Shown in pieces: positions 47,348 through 60,208 of a stretch of 64,000 bases of DNA. The position numbers and the translations under genes are program-made. Source of the stretch: Chaenocephalus aceratus (Eukaryota > Chordata > Actinopteri > Perciformes > Channichthyidae); the NCBI GenBank assembly GCA_023974075.1, contig CM043797.1, forward strand, positions 38,948,538-39,012,537, in the 5' to 3' direction. The notes under the pieces were generated by a model. It worked only from the letters and a program-made list of their open reading frames with translations. It was not told the origin of the DNA and did not search any database. Each line of letters opens with the position of its first letter. Positions within the stretch are counted from its first letter, which is position 1.

Positions 47348-47727
47348 CAGAGATGGTAAAAGTACACACATCCTTTACTCAAGTAGAAGTACAGATACTC
47401 GTGTTTAAAAATACTCTGGTAAAAGTAGAAGTACTGACTAAACTTCTTCACTCAAGTCAAAGTAAAGAGGCTTTGAAGTGTACTTCAGTAAAAAGTACCC
47501 ATAACTAGCAGCTGCTTTAAAGAGTACCTGACCTCCCTTTATATCAATAGAACAATAATGTCATTGTTAGCTAATGAATGTTTCCATGGTGACCAACGGC
47601 AACATGACAACGTTTCCGTTGGTCCCTCTTCTTTAGAGAAGACCAGGAAGTGATGGATACACGGATCGTGTTCCAACCAATAGGCACGCATGACTCTAAA
47701 GAATAATGATCACGCACCAAACAAGGA

Positions 47728-48284
47728 ACAATGGAACGTGAGATGGGCCGGTGAATCGGAGCGGTACTGCAGTCGCTTTACCGTGTGACGAAAAGGGAGC
47801 TGAGCCAGAAGGCAAAGCTCTCTGTCTACCGGCCAGTTTCCCTTCCTACCCTCACCTATGGTCATGAAGGATGGGTCATGACCGAAAGAACGAGATCGCG
47901 GATACAAGCGGTCGAGGTGGGTTTTCTCCGCGGGTGGCTGGCGTCTCCCTTAGGGATAAGGTGAGAAGTTCGGTCATCAGGGAGGGACTCGGAGTTGAGC
48001 CGCTCCTCCGCGTCGAAAGGAGCCAGTTGAGGTGGTTCGGGCACCTAGTTAGGATGCCACCTGGGCGCCTCCCTAGGGAGGTGTTCCAGGCACGTCCAGC
48101 TGGGAGGAGACCAAGGGTAGACCTAGGACCAGGTGGAGGGACTATATCTCTTCGCTGGCCTGGGAGCGCCTTGGGACCTGCCAGTCAGAGCTGGTTGATG
48201 AGGGGAAAGGGACGTTTGGGGCTCTCTGCTGGAACTGCTACCCCCGAGACCCGACCACGGATAAGCGGAGAAGATGGATGGATG
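47728..48284 (+). pseudogene. 5'-truncated LINE reverse-transcriptase ORF end, copy 2
   Basis: A longer relative of the copy at 31,983-32,402. Upstream sequence encodes decayed LTYGHEGWVMTERTR, and the frame at 47,871-48,290 encodes VAGVSLRDKVRSSVIREGLG, LRWFGHLVRMPPGRLPREVF and then shifts frame within the GRPRTRWRDY region. It ends in gaagatggatggatg. The catalytic domain is missing, so it is inactive. Clade assignment (Rex3/RTE-like) rests on the tail type only. Confidence 0.85.
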
Positions 48285-48334
48285 TTATAAAACACAGATT
48301 CAAACTAAAGTAACCAGCCTGTTTGGAAAATGTG

Positions 48335-48640
48335 AGAAGTAGAGAGTACAGGTATTTGAGTTCAACATATAAGAAGTAGAAAGTACAGGTATTTGTGTTC
48401 AACATGTAAGAAGTAGAAAGTACAGGTATTTGTGTTCAACATAAGAAGTAGAAAGTACAGGTATTTGTGTTCAACATGTAAGAAGTAGAAAGTACAGGTA
48501 TTTGGTTTCAACATGTAAGAAGTAGAAAGTACAGGTATTTGTGTTCAACATGTAAGAAGTAGAAAGTACAGGTGTTTGAGTTCAACATGTAGAAGTAGAA
48601 AGTACAGGTATTTGGGTTCAACATGTAAGAAGGAAAAGTT
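48335..48640. repeat. 37-bp minisatellite, about eight copies
   Basis: The unit is agtagaaagtacaggtattt followed by gtgttcaacatgtaaga, with one-to-three-base length variants. It lies inside element H, whose own interior is rich in agtagaaagtac motifs. Confidence 0.93.
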
Positions 48641-48703
48641 GTGGAGTAAAGTACTGATACCAGAAGTATTTGTACTCCGCTACTTCCCACCTCTGCTATT
48701 GAA

Positions 48704-49668
48704 CGTGTACTATTTCAGTGAAATCGGAGCATTGGGCGGCAGTTTTTTTGGCACGAGGCAGCACTAATTTACAGCGCCAGTAGGAGTGAGAGTTGCATGT
48801 TGTTCTACTTGAAGCAGGGGCCGCTGGCAGGGCAGTTATGTTAAAGCATGGTTGCTGTGTCGCCTCTCCAGAGTCCTGTTTTCTTTCTCTTTATTTCCCA
48901 ATATGTAATCGCAACTACAAGCCTTTCCAAAGTTGTGCCTGCGGCGATTGGAGCGAGTGAAGTCGCTGTCAATAGGACTAATTTAACGCATGCCAAGATG
49001 ACTGGCCTCACAAAGCACTGCCAATTGTGCCCAGTTAGGGAAATAACAAGACAGTCAATTTATTTTTAACCCCCAGCTGGCATTTCTGTTTATGGCCAGG
49101 ACGCCGGCGGCAAGCTTTAGCTTGTTATTAGTCATGTCATCAGTCTAAATGCTAATCTGAAATGTCTCCGCTCTGGTTTATTGTGTGTCTGTGTTCATAT
49201 TGTGAGAAAAATAGGCTGTAAATCTCCATCTTCTTCTTGTGGCTCCCAACAAGCTTTTAATTGCACATATTTGGCCATTAACATAAATTGCCCTCTTGTT
49301 GGATAGCGGGAGAGGAACCGCAGCTGCACCTGGCTAGGAGTGATAACACCTCATTTAGCACGGGGGAAGTAATTGAGGCACCTGAAGTCACTCTGCAAAC
49401 CGTTTTCAGGCCGAATTAAAGTAGCCGCCTTTTTTAACCCTCCTGTTGTCTTCGGGTCAAATCTGACCGATTTACTACTTTCATCAATCATAACTTGTTT
49501 GTTTTACATTCGATTGCATCAAGGCTTCGTGACATCCTTCACAGGAGACATTTGAACATATCACATTGCTGATCACACTTTCATTGCATTTTGGATGATT
49601 TAGTCAACTTTGTAACACCCATGGTGTTCCCGCTCAAACATAGTAACCATAGTAACCATCCGGATCAG

Positions 49669-49707
<39 letters not shown>

Positions 49708-50179
49708 CAATTTGATACATGTCCCGCTCTTATGTGCCCCTCCCCCCACATGGATCACACCTGGCACACCAATACATGTTCAGTGTCTGTTCTCTGTATA
49801 TGTACTGCAGTGTTTCATGTATACCAGTACTCTGATACAATATTTACAGTTTGAAAGGGTGTTAAATGAAATGTGGTGATGATTAATGGTTTTTGTTAAT
49901 GTAATAGCAGTTAAAACAGGTAAAGTAAGGGGGGGGGGAACGAAGACAATAGGAGGGTTAAATCTGTGTTAGCGCGGTGTCTCTCAGTGTCAGGTTACGG
50001 AAAGTAAACAAGCGCCTCTAGACAGTATGTGTAAAACATAAGCACATCTTCAGATAGCGCTTCATGTGCTGCAAGTTTACATTATGTTATAACAAAGGAT
50101 GTACTCCTTTTGAAGAGAAAGAGTGGAACATTTATATATATTTTAGATAAGACTTCTTTTGATAGACCAGTGTAACGTA
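48704..50179. other. unique stretch, possible conserved non-coding DNA
   Basis: The part at about 48,890-49,330 has no repeats and carries attagtcatg/aatgctaatc motifs; conservation cannot be judged here. A (CA)n array is at 49,674-49,703 and a G9 run near 49,930. Confidence 0.3.
49674..49703. repeat. (CA)n microsatellite
   Basis: About 15 CA units. Confidence 0.95.
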
Positions 50180-50258
50180 CATATTCCTTTCATAAATAAG
50201 TGTTAAGTATGTTTTTCCATCTCATAAACCGCGAGTCTCAAGGACTTCAAACAGAACA
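50180..50258. repeat. flank shared with the 8.5-kb D copy
   Basis: cctttcataaataagtgtta and ataaaccgcgagtctcaagg are the reverse complement of 9,248-9,320, directly beside the D element in both places. Confidence 0.8.
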
Positions 50259-50262
50259 TTAA

Positions 50263-50938
50263 AGGGGACCTTTGCAAATGCACTTTGTGATGTCTTCTCT
50301 ACATCAACATGTGTCCCCGGTGTGTCGGGGAACTCACACAGCGTCAGGAAATAAAACCCTCTCTCTTTTCCTCCGTACCCAAATCTCTAAAAACGGGGAA
50401 CAACGGAGCTGATCCAGATTTGCGTCCGATATGACGTAATATCTGAAATGTGGACCCACGGCCCAATCAGAAACGTTGCTATCAGAAACAACGCCCGACT
50501 GTTTTGGACGTAATATGGTCCGTGTTTACATTAGCATCGCTAACACTCAGAGCTAACCTGTACTGGAGAGCATGTGTGTGAAGAAGCAGGAAGTAAAAAG
50601 GAACTCACCTTGTGGTATAACCGGCAAGAGAGAAAGCCTTTGAGCTCCAGACTGTTTCAGATCCTTGATAATCCATGATATGGCGTTTCATCACGGCAGC
50701 ATTTAGTTTAGACGGTAGCTGCCGGGTCCCGCATGAGCTCAGACCCCTCCTCTTTACAGCTTTATCCCCAAATCAGCACTTTAGAAACAGGAAGTGAAAT
50801 AGAGGGATTTGAGGCGTGGCTGGAATGGGTGATCTGTTTGGTATTTTGAGCAAAACACTTCATAGACATGTTTTTAATGTATTTTTATATCTCTGAGAGA
50901 CCTATGCTATTGCCTAAACATAGCCTGATAGGTGACCT
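50263..50938 (+). mobile_element. TTAA-flanked TIR element D, copy 3, full length
   Basis: TTAA at 50,259-50,262 and 50,939-50,942 flank 676 bp. Ends are aggggacctttgcaaatg and gcctgataggtgacct. The interior follows copy 2 in inverse orientation, including ccatgatatggcgtttcatc and aactcaccttgtggt. No transposase frame exists. Confidence 0.88.
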
Positions 50939-50942
50939 TTAA

Positions 50943-51312
50943 GGTAAAAGCAGGAGAGTTTATTCACATGATTTTCTAAATGATCATTTTTCCTCCAGGA
51001 AGTCCCTGGATTGTGGTTGCATCACATTGTGGTTTTTATTGGCCTACAATCCTAAAGAAGTATAGTTGAAACTACGCTGAAGCTGGCTGTTAAAAGTGTG
51101 TGTTGATGCTGTCAGTCCAAGCCCTGCTTTATTCCGCCTCACAGCTTCATATGTACAGAATCTCTCGCTGTCAGGTATTGGAAAGATTGTTTGCGTCTGT
51201 CAGTCTTTGCAAATTGGTTTCACCGTGTGTGTTTTCATGCCTGGCCTCACTGCAGTGTTGACAGTCTCGCAGTATCAGCCATTTGTAGTCATGAGAAGTC
51301 GCGTGTCTTGCA

Positions 51313-51343
<31 letters not shown>

Positions 51344-51712
51344 CGACTGTGATTGGGATTTCTCTGCACGGCTACGCAGAGTGTCAACACATTCGCCTGC
51401 TGCACTCTATCAAGGCCCTGCGAGGTGAAGAGTGCAGCAGACGAGTTCAGATTAGCTCCCTCGGCGCGGTGAATATACACTTTTATATGTGAGCTGAATT
51501 TTACATTACTTTAACACACAATTGAACTTACACTATCTAAAAACAACTGCGCACCTGTGCGAGGCAGGAGCATCTTAAGAAGAAAATACATTTCTATTTG
51601 AGTTGCATTTCTGTTTGTTTTAGGGGCTTCAAGGTCGTTGTTTTGCTGAAGCATCCGCTAAATCAAGTTGACTTCCTTCCACCTGGGATGTTGTATCAAA
51701 TAAGGCAGCAAG

Positions 51713-51714
<2 letters not shown>
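50943..51714. other. intergenic stretch
   Basis: A (GT)n run at 51,316-51,344 is the only recognised feature. Confidence 0.4.

Positions 51715-51801
<87 letters not shown>
51715..51801. repeat. (GT)n microsatellite on the left of element G
   Basis: About 43 uninterrupted GT units abutting gtggactagcatta. Confidence 0.98.
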
Positions 51802-52153
<352 letters not shown>

Positions 52154-52396
52154 TATCATCACGCTGCATGATGGCACATTCTAGAATCATAAGCATATAG
52201 CAAAATTGACATGATGAGTGTCAAGTGCTTAGGACAATCCTACATGGATACAGCTTCATGTTTCATTATGAGCAGGGTGTCATGGTACTTGTATTAACTG
52301 ATCTGGTCAGCAACTTCTCTGTTGGACACACCCTGTGACCCACATTTCAATAGTCACCCATCTACAAACTGCACATGCCTAACATCTGGATTCAAA

Positions 52397-52652
52397 TGTT
52401 ACCCCCTAAAAGGTTTTGGTAGCACACTTGTATTTGTTCTCTATTAGCTGTAGCATGCTAGTCAGCTAAGCCCAATTAGCTGTTAATGAACCGAGTCAGT
52501 GCAGCTCAATATGTAAACTCTATGCTGACATTATGTAACCGAAACTGGGTACATCTGTGGAAACACAAGGGTATAAAGGGGCAACAGCCACAGCCCATTT
52601 CAGTAACTATGACCAGGTTAGGGTGTTAAATAAAGCCTTAGAAACCATTACA
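52397..52652 (+). promoter_or_regulatory. LTR-like segment with TATA box and polyadenylation signal
   Basis: A TATA-like gggtataaaggggc at 52,568-52,581 and an AATAAA at 52,629-52,634 lie in the order expected in an LTR. TG at 52,397 and CA at 52,652 would give TG...CA ends, but no target duplication was found, so this is tentative. Confidence 0.35.
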
Positions 52653-53822
52653 TACATTCTTGATGTTCTTTTTTTACAATTTTGATTGAATAAAATCAAA
52701 GCTGGAGCTCCTTCCTCGTTTAACGCCAACCCTTCCCACTCTGTATAAAACATCAGCCTGTTCTAAGTATGAGGACATGGCCGGATGCCATGGATGCTAA
52801 TACAGTTGTATGAAAAGGTCAGATGGTTGATCCCATTACCCTTCATCAGGAGGATGACAGTGATGCCTGGCCCCAGCGGTCCGCTGAGAGTCAAAGCAGC
52901 GAGGTAGCGCCGCGGCTTTGGCTCTTAATAGGACCTTAAATCATGTTATGATCTGCATTATTTAACAAGCCTTCGTCTTCTGATGCAATAATGTTCCAGC
53001 TGATATTCATTTGCATCACTGTCTTCATATTTGATGTCCATGACATTGAGCAGCTAGCAGTAGTCCCTGTAATCATCGTTGTACCTGAACAGCTCAGCAG
53101 TGACTGTAAATGTCACCAGCTTTGCTACGCCTTTTTAACCATGCACTCTTAACAACGCATTTCCACCTCCCTGCCGTCTGTGTATAATTATCACCGCAGC
53201 TTCCCCATCAGGTCTGGAACACATGCGCGTTGTTCAGTACGGGCTGCACAGGGGAGGGCGGCTGAAAACACACTCCTGACGCAACCATTAATCTGCCATC
53301 TCATCTCAGGGTTTGCAATATCCCTCTGGGGTACAAGAAGGCCGCGATTGCTCGAGCGTCAGAGGGGGGGGCGGGAGAGGACGAGGGGGGAGACAGCAGC
53401 TTTAATATGGCAGCTGATAAGGTAAGTGAGTGAATACAACCTGCGTAAACCCCTCAACGCGGATCTACCTGTCCCCCAATGCCTGTTCCTCCTCCCATCC
53501 GCCTCCCTCCTCCCATCCGCCTCCCTTTTGGAATTGCAAATCAGCCCATGAGTTTCTTTACAAGCAAGGCGGGCGATAAGGAGCTCGGAGTATCGGCAAT
53601 CTGAGCATGGTGTTCATTTCTATGTATATATTTATTCCTGGCATTTATTTATCCCTCTGTCACCACATGAATGTACGGGCTCTTGTTTATGTACATATGA
53701 ATGCGAGAGGATTCTTGCTCGTAAAAAGTGACAAGGACGGATGTCTTGTTCGCTGAGATCTGGCTCAGATTGTGTCGTATTCAAGCGTGCTCTTAAGGCA
53801 CGGGTGAATACAGAAGATACTC

Positions 53823-53825
<3 letters not shown>

Positions 53826-53863
<38 letters not shown>

Positions 53864-53880
53864 TGTGTGGTGTGTGTTTG
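53826..53880. repeat. (GT)n microsatellite, interrupted
   Basis: About 55 bp of GT with two gg steps. Confidence 0.95.
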
Positions 53881-54088
53881 TTCTGTGTGATTGTGGTATC
53901 ACAAAGGCTTCGACATGGGAAGGCGAACGAGTCGATGAAACTTTGGGTTTGTCTTGAGTCAGCAGGCAGTGAGAGGTGAGCTCAGAGTGTCGACTGGGAG
54001 ATAGATTGAGTCATTCACCCTACACACACAGACATGGAGACAGCTTGTGGTTGCTGACTCTAGAGATGGTGGAGAAAACAAGATAAGA

Positions 54089-54102
54089 TACACACGCACG
54101 TG

Positions 54103-54142
<40 letters not shown>
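54089..54142. repeat. (CA)n microsatellite
   Basis: About 54 bp of CA with cg interruptions at the left. Confidence 0.95.
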
Positions 54143-54145
<3 letters not shown>

Positions 54146-54321
54146 TAAGACTGTCAGTCTGTGAAGATGTAGTTGGAAACTCAATTTGATCAGGAAAAGT
54201 AAAAAGTAAAATAAAAGTAGACCTGGTGGACATGTAACATCTGAGAAGGGCCGATAGCCAAGATGTGTTAAGACGTTGTATTGTGATGGCGCAGTGTTCA
54301 CACAGAGAAACACATACTGAC

Positions 54322-54970
54322 AGTGGTGGACGAGGTACATGGATCCATAGCACCTAAGCAAAAGTAGAAATAGTTTGGTCATAAAATACTCCATTACAAG
54401 TAAAAGTCCTAAATTCCAAATGTTACTTAAGTACAGAAGTGTTATCAGCAAAATATACTTAGAGTACCAAAAGTAATGAAACAAACACGTTATTGTGTAC
54501 AGTCCAGAAGCCCTGGACACTGGCTAATGCTGATAGCTTGTCAATTATCAGCCAGGGATCTTACGCTGGCCATGATAATAGGGGGGGGGGGGACACAACA
54601 TCTGCTTTCCTCCATTAATCTGGACCCAGCTCTCCTCCTGCGTCTCTTCGTCTTAACGTCCTCAGTCGATTGGGGATAGCTATTGTTTCGAACACCATGC
54701 CAGCCGGCTTTCGGAGCTCGGAGGCTCTTTTTAAGAGCAGCTAAATGGTGCAGTTTGTCAATGTGAGGCACTTTTCTTTGGAGTGCAGTAGCGTATCACA
54801 TAATATCATCAGATGATACGGTATGTGTTTTTATTCAGAAAGGAGGTAGTAACTAGTTGTATAGTGTTTAATAAACGTACACGCATTACCTTTGCCTCCA
54901 AAATGTAGTGGGATAGAAGTATAAAGTACAAAATGGTACTTAAGTATAGTAATCAAGCACATATGGTAGT
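54322..54970. mobile_element. aagtaca-rich DNA transposon (family I), degraded
   Basis: The left part (gtggacgaggtacatggatc; aaaatactccattacaagta; gtacttaagtacagaag-like) and right part (aatgtagtgggatagaagta; gtacttaagtatagtaatca) are the two ends of a common fish transposon. The middle (54,480-54,890) carries a G12 run at 54,581-54,592. Confidence 0.5.
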
Positions 54971-55680
54971 GCTCGTAGAAATGGCTCCTTTTTAAGACAG
55001 GCAGCCGGGTCTACGAAGTTTTAACATCCTAAAATCTACTTTTAATTGCTCCCAATTTAGCACACTCAAATCTTCTCCTGCTCTATTACGGTGGCACATA
55101 CAGTACTGCTTCCCAGCTTTGAACACACACCACCCCCGCACACACACTCACTCGTACACCCCCACACACAGATTAAGCCTCTTTGGCTGCGCTCAGCATG
55201 TCCACATCACTGCCTCGGTGCCAGGTCTGTTTCGAGCCACTTGCCCCTCGACGGGCGGTTCGAGTCCGGCCATCCATTGAAGGCTGTGACCGACACAGCT
55301 TCACCATGGAAACTGCCAAATGACCTCCCAAGTCCCTTTCCTGAGTCTCACCACTAGCGGAGGTCATGTATTGTGTACCTGTCCTGTCGGTATACGGCCT
55401 GCAGGAGACAAACCGGTGACGTACACAGGGTGTTTCTACTTAGTCTTGCATACACTCAGCTAGACGAGTACATGCACTTCTTTTGTTAACTAATAGACGC
55501 AGACTTCCTTTTTTCGACTCTCATTTCACGCACACTTGATCACAGAGAGAAAGCCTTGCTTGCTGCAGAGATAAGTGTTGCATGCAGTAAGTATTTCCAT
55601 AGGTTGTATAAGTGGAGATGACGTGTCTATTGCTTTGGAGCCTCAAGTTTGCTTTGCTGGCAGTTGCATTTGGTTTTTAA
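54971..55680. other. intergenic stretch, nothing recognised
   Basis: Short CA-rich sequence near 55,125-55,170; no gene recognised. Confidence 0.4.
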
Positions 55681-55790
55681 AGGGGCCCTATTTGGATTTT
55701 TTGGTTTTCACTTTCCTGTAGTGTGCTATATAGATTTTATTTGCATGTAAATGGTCTTCAAAGGATGTCTACCCTCCAGATAGAGATAAT
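55681..55790 (+). mobile_element. TIR element B, copy 10, terminal fragment
   Basis: TTAA at 55,677-55,680 precedes aggggccctatttggatttt, then the cctgtagtgtgctatat and gcatgtaaatggtct segments of a B end; it breaks off near 55,790. This copy shows that B, like D, K and L, uses TTAA. Confidence 0.75.
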
Positions 55791-56522
55791 AACAGAGACG
55801 TACTACTGTTGGAGTTTTTTGTTGCCGTAGAATTCAATAGAAACTGAATCATTTATCCATTTAATCAAAGGCATTTAGGTGTTGGCTTCACTTTTCAGTT
55901 TTAAATCAAGTGGATTAAGTCGCCATGTTGTCACCTATTGGTTTGCTTGAATCCGTTTTTAAGGCCTGAAGTTTTCGCCTTTGCATTTTTATTTTTTATC
56001 CATCAACAGCCTGGTTTATTGGAATGAGTGGAGCTCATTATGACCGAACACTGAACAAAGTATTATTTAGGCAAATGTAGTTTTCAAAGAACTTGAAACA
56101 AAGCGTGTTGGAACTGTCATCCCAACAGACAAGATGTCGCTGACACTTCATACGCTCCGGGGGAGGGGTGAGACACGATAACGATTAAACCGGAGGTAAC
56201 AGCTCACACTTTCTGAAGATCTTTCTCGATAGCTTTGCTTTTGTTTGCACTTGCAGAACGTGACAGAAGTAGGTGTGTGAAGAACAAATATGAGAGCTTG
56301 TGAAAAAAGGCGTGACATGTTTCTAAAATGCAGAAAAACGGGATTGAGACACAGATGTGTTTATGTGATCTGAACGTTTCTTACCAACCTGGAAACTGTT
56401 GTTAACGTTTACAGCTGTTTTAAAACGCAGCCACCTTGGATTTAGAATAAAATGAAGGAAAACAACGATATGTCAGAGAATATTCCTGCTTATTGGTTCA
56501 TGCAGTTTTTCAAAAATTACGT
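55791..56522. other. intergenic stretch, nothing recognised
   Basis: No repeat family or coding signal recognised. Confidence 0.35.
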
Positions 56523-56526
56523 TTAA

Positions 56527-57289
56527 AGGTGACATGTCATGCTTTTCCGGTTGTCACCCGTCCCCTTGTTGTTATGAAGGTTTTTCTGCATGTAACCGGT
56601 CTGCAGAGTCAAAACCCTCAAAGTACACCCTGTAGGAAGTAAAACCTCCCCATCTCCACAAAACGCCTCGTTGGAGATACGTCACTGTCCATTTGATTCT
56701 TCCGGGGACATCATGATGTCATGTCGTCCCCGGAACGAAATGGACCAATCCGTGGAGCCGTTACGTTAAGCCCCCGCTGATTGGTCCAAATTGACCAATC
56801 CACGGACTTCCTCACACACTCAGTGCAGGCAGCTCTGCTGATCTCTCCTCCCTGGCTGCAGGCTGATAACAGACAGTTGGGATCGCGGCGACATTCTCTC
56901 TGCAGACCCATTCTCACAGCGTCTATCAAGCTTTTTCCTACTCGATATCAAGCCACACTTATTGTTTTTACTTCGGCTGTGACTTTGTGTGTGCTCAGGG
57001 TGAGTTTGGCTGTGTATCGCTAAACAAGGAAACCACACCTCCACGGAGCTCAGTGCGATTCACAACGTCCCGACTGGTCCCGACCAATCAGAGCACACTG
57101 TGCTCACAGGGAGGGGGGGGGGGGGCAAGAGCTGCAGCGAGCCGTTTAGTGGAGAGAGTGAATACACATACTTTACAGAGATGCTGTGAGAAACCAATGT
57201 GAGTTTGGAACATTGCTCAGTATAAATCTATTCTAGTAGACCTCAACAATGGAATTATGATCAGTGGAAATGGCCATGACGCGGGACCT
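56527..57289. mobile_element. TTAA-flanked MITE, family K, full length
   Basis: TTAA at 56,523-56,526 and 57,290-57,293 flank 763 bp with ends aggtgacatgtcatgc and catgacgcgggacct. It contains opposed CCAAT-type motifs (ctgattggtccaaattgacc) and a G12 run near 57,113-57,124. It has no transposase. Confidence 0.82.
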
Positions 57290-57499
57290 TTAAGGGTTTA
57301 CGCCAAGTAATGATTACGACCTGTACAGTAGGTGCCTTAGTTCCTCCTCCATTTCTTTGATCCTTCCCATCTTGTTGCTCCAGGATTAAGATTCAAACAG
57401 AGACATTTTAAGCGACTTGAATTTTTGAATGACTCACCTAATGAGGGCAGGGCATCCAACTAGATTACATTTAGAAACCCTTAAAAGAATCGACGAAGC

Positions 57500-57956
57500 A
57501 TTACTTTCCACACATTGTTTTATCACATTGCAAAACTCCGTCCCACACTCTCCCTGTTAGACGCGGAACAACTGGTCCATGCCTTCGTCTCCTCAGCGCT
57601 CTCCTCGTCGGGACTCCTAGCTCCAGTACGTACAGAACAGTGGCGCTAGGATCCTGATGAGGGCGAGGAAATACAACCACGTCACACCCGTCCTTCATTC
57701 CCTCCACTGGCTTCCTGTCTCTTTCAGGATCGACTACAAGGTCGCACTGCTGACCCATCAGGGTATCCACGGGAACGCTCCTCCATACCTGAAGAAACTT
57801 CTCACATCTCAAACCTCCACACGCAACCTCCGCTCCACAACCAACCATCGGCTTCGCCCCCCGAGGACCAAACTCCGCACAATGGGGGATCGGGCTTTCT
57901 GTGCAGCTGCTCCTCACCTGTGGAATTCCCTCCCAGACCACCTGAGGACTCCATAG
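57500..57956 (+). pseudogene. LINE reverse-transcriptase ORF C-terminal remnant
   Basis: The frame at 57,657-57,956 encodes the tail of a non-LTR retrotransposon ORF2: HVTPVLHSLHWLPVSFRIDY, KVALLTHQGIHGNAPPYLKK, then GDRAFCAAAPHLWNSLPDHL. Upstream, frame-shifted sequence still reads roughly LVHAFVSS and LQYVQNSGARIL, extending the homology to about 57,540. The arrangement fits L2/CR1/Rex1-type elements; the catalytic domain is missing. At PDHLRTP the frame runs straight into a minisatellite whose unit is the same sequence. The remaining 3' end of the LINE may be at 60,209-60,460. Confidence 0.88.
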
Positions 57957-60208
57957 ACCACTTGAGGACTCCCAGACCACCTGAGGAGTCCCAGACCACC
58001 TGAGGACTCCATAGACCACCTGAGGACTCCCAGACTACCTGAGGACTCCATTGACCACCTGAGGACTCCCAGACCACCTGAGGACTCCATAGACAACCTG
58101 AGGACTCCCAGACCACCTGAGGACTCCATAGACCACCTGAGAACTCCATAGACCACCTGAGGACTCCACAGACCACCTGAGGACTATCAGACCACCTGAG
58201 GACTCCACAGACCACCTGAGGACTCCCAGACCACCTGAGGACTCCATAGACCACCTGAGGACTCCCAGACCACCTGAGGACTCCCAGACCACCTGAGGAC
58301 TCCCAGACCACCTGAGGACTCCACAGACGACCTGAGGACTCCACAGACCACCTGATGACTCCCAGACCACCTGAGGACTCCATAGACCACCTGAGGACTC
58401 CCAGACCACCTGAGGACGCCATAGACCACCTTAGGACTCCCAGACCACCTGAGGACTCCATAGACCACCTGAGGACTCCCAGACCACCTGAGGACTCCCA
58501 GACCACCTGAGGACTCAATAGACCACCTGAAGACTCCATAGACCACCTGAGGACTCACAGTCCACCTGAGGACTCCATAGACCACCTGAGGACTCACAGT
58601 CCACCTGAGGACTCCATAGACCACCTGAGGACTCCCAGACTACCTGAGGACTCCATAGACCACCTGAGGACTCCATAGACCACCTGAGGACTCACAGACC
58701 ACATGAGGACTCCCAGACCACCTGAGGACTCCACAGACCACCTGAGGACTCCCAGACCACCTGAGGACTCCATAGACCACCTGAAGACTCCCAGACCACC
58801 TGAGGACTCCATAGACCACCTGAGGACTCCCAGACCACCTGAGGACTCCATAGACCACCTGAGGACTCCCAGACCACCTGAGGACTCCACAGACCACCTG
58901 AGGACTCCCAGACCACATGAGGACTCCATAGACCACCTGAGGACTCCCAGACCACCTGCAGACTCTACAGACCACCTGAGGACTCTACAGACCACCTGAG
59001 GACTCACAGACCACCTGAGGACTCCCAGACCACCTGAGGACTCCATAGACCACCTGAAGACTCTACAGACCACCTGAGGACTCTACAGACCACCTGAGGA
59101 CTCCATAGACCACCTGAGGACTCCATAGACCACCTGAGGACTCCCAGACATACCTGAGGACTCCATAGACCTCCTGAGGACTCCCAGACCACCTGAGGAC
59201 TCCCAGACCACCTGAGGACTCCCAGACCACCTGAGGACTCCATAGACCACCTGAGGACTCCCAGACCACCTGAGGACTCCATAGACCACCTGAGGACTCC
59301 ATAGACCACCTGAGGACTCACAGACCACCTGAGGACTCCATAGACCACCTGAGGACTCCCAGACCACCTGAGGACTCCATAGACCACCTGAGGACTCCCA
59401 GACTACCTGAGGACTCCATAGACCACCTGAGGACTCCATAGACCACCTGAGGACTCACAGACCACCCGAGGACTCCCAGACCACCTGAGGACTCCACAGA
59501 CCACCTGAGGACTCCACAGACCACCTGAGGACTCCCAGACCACCTGAGGACTCCATAGACCACCTGAGGACTCCCAGACCACCTGAGGACTCCATAGACC
59601 ACCTGAGACTCCCAGACCACCTGAGGAATCCACAGACCACCTGAGGATTCCCAGACCACCTATGACTCCATAGACCACCTGAGGACTCCCAGACCAACCT
59701 GAGGACTCCACAGGACCACCTGAGGACTTCCATAGACCACCTGAGGACTCCATGACCACCTGAGGACTCCACAGACCACCTGAGGACTCCACAGACCACC
59801 TGAGGACTCCCAGACCACCTGAGGACTCCCAGACCACCCGAGGACTCCCGACCACCTGAGGGACTCCATAGACCACCTGAGGACTCCCAGACCACCTGAG
59901 GACTCCCAGACCACCTGAGGACTCCATAGACCACCTGAGGGACTTCCCAGACCACCTGAGGACTCCATAGACCACCTGAGACTCCCAGACCACCTAAGGA
60001 CTCCATAGACCACCTGAGGACTCCACAGACCACCGAGGACTCCACAGACCACCTGAGGACTCCATAGACCACCTGAGGAACTCCATGACCACCTGAAACT
60101 CCCAGACCACCTGAGGACTCCACAGACCACCTGAGGACTCCCAGACCACCTGAGGACTCCCAGACCACCCGAGGACTCCCAGACCACCTGAGGACTCCAT
60201 AGACCACC
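57944..60208. repeat. 19/20-bp minisatellite seeded in LINE codons, about 115 units
   Basis: The basic unit gaccacctgaggactccca alternates with a 20-bp form ending ccata or ccaca, often as a 39-bp dimer. The first unit is the LINE codons for DHLRTP. Several frames stay open for hundreds of codons on the minus strand, as repeats of SSGGL/SPQVV, and are not genes. Indels are concentrated after about 59,600. Confidence 0.97.

Larger units (their letters stand above)
47348..48695. mobile_element. hAT-like element H with nested LINE end and 37-bp array
   Basis: The left end cagagatggtaaaagtac and the reverse complement of the right end, cagaggtgggaagtagcgga, are related termini. The flanks caaatgaa (47,340-47,347) and ctattgaa (48,696-48,703) agree at 6 of 8 positions, a decayed 8-bp duplication. 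The interior holds repeated agtagaagtac/aaaagtac motifs. A LINE end occupies 47,728-48,284 and a minisatellite 48,335-48,640. Confidence 0.65.
52653..54321. other. unique stretch with dinucleotide arrays
   Basis: GT at 53,826-53,880 and CA at 54,089-54,142. The part 52,740-53,600 is unique; no exon recognised. Confidence 0.35.
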
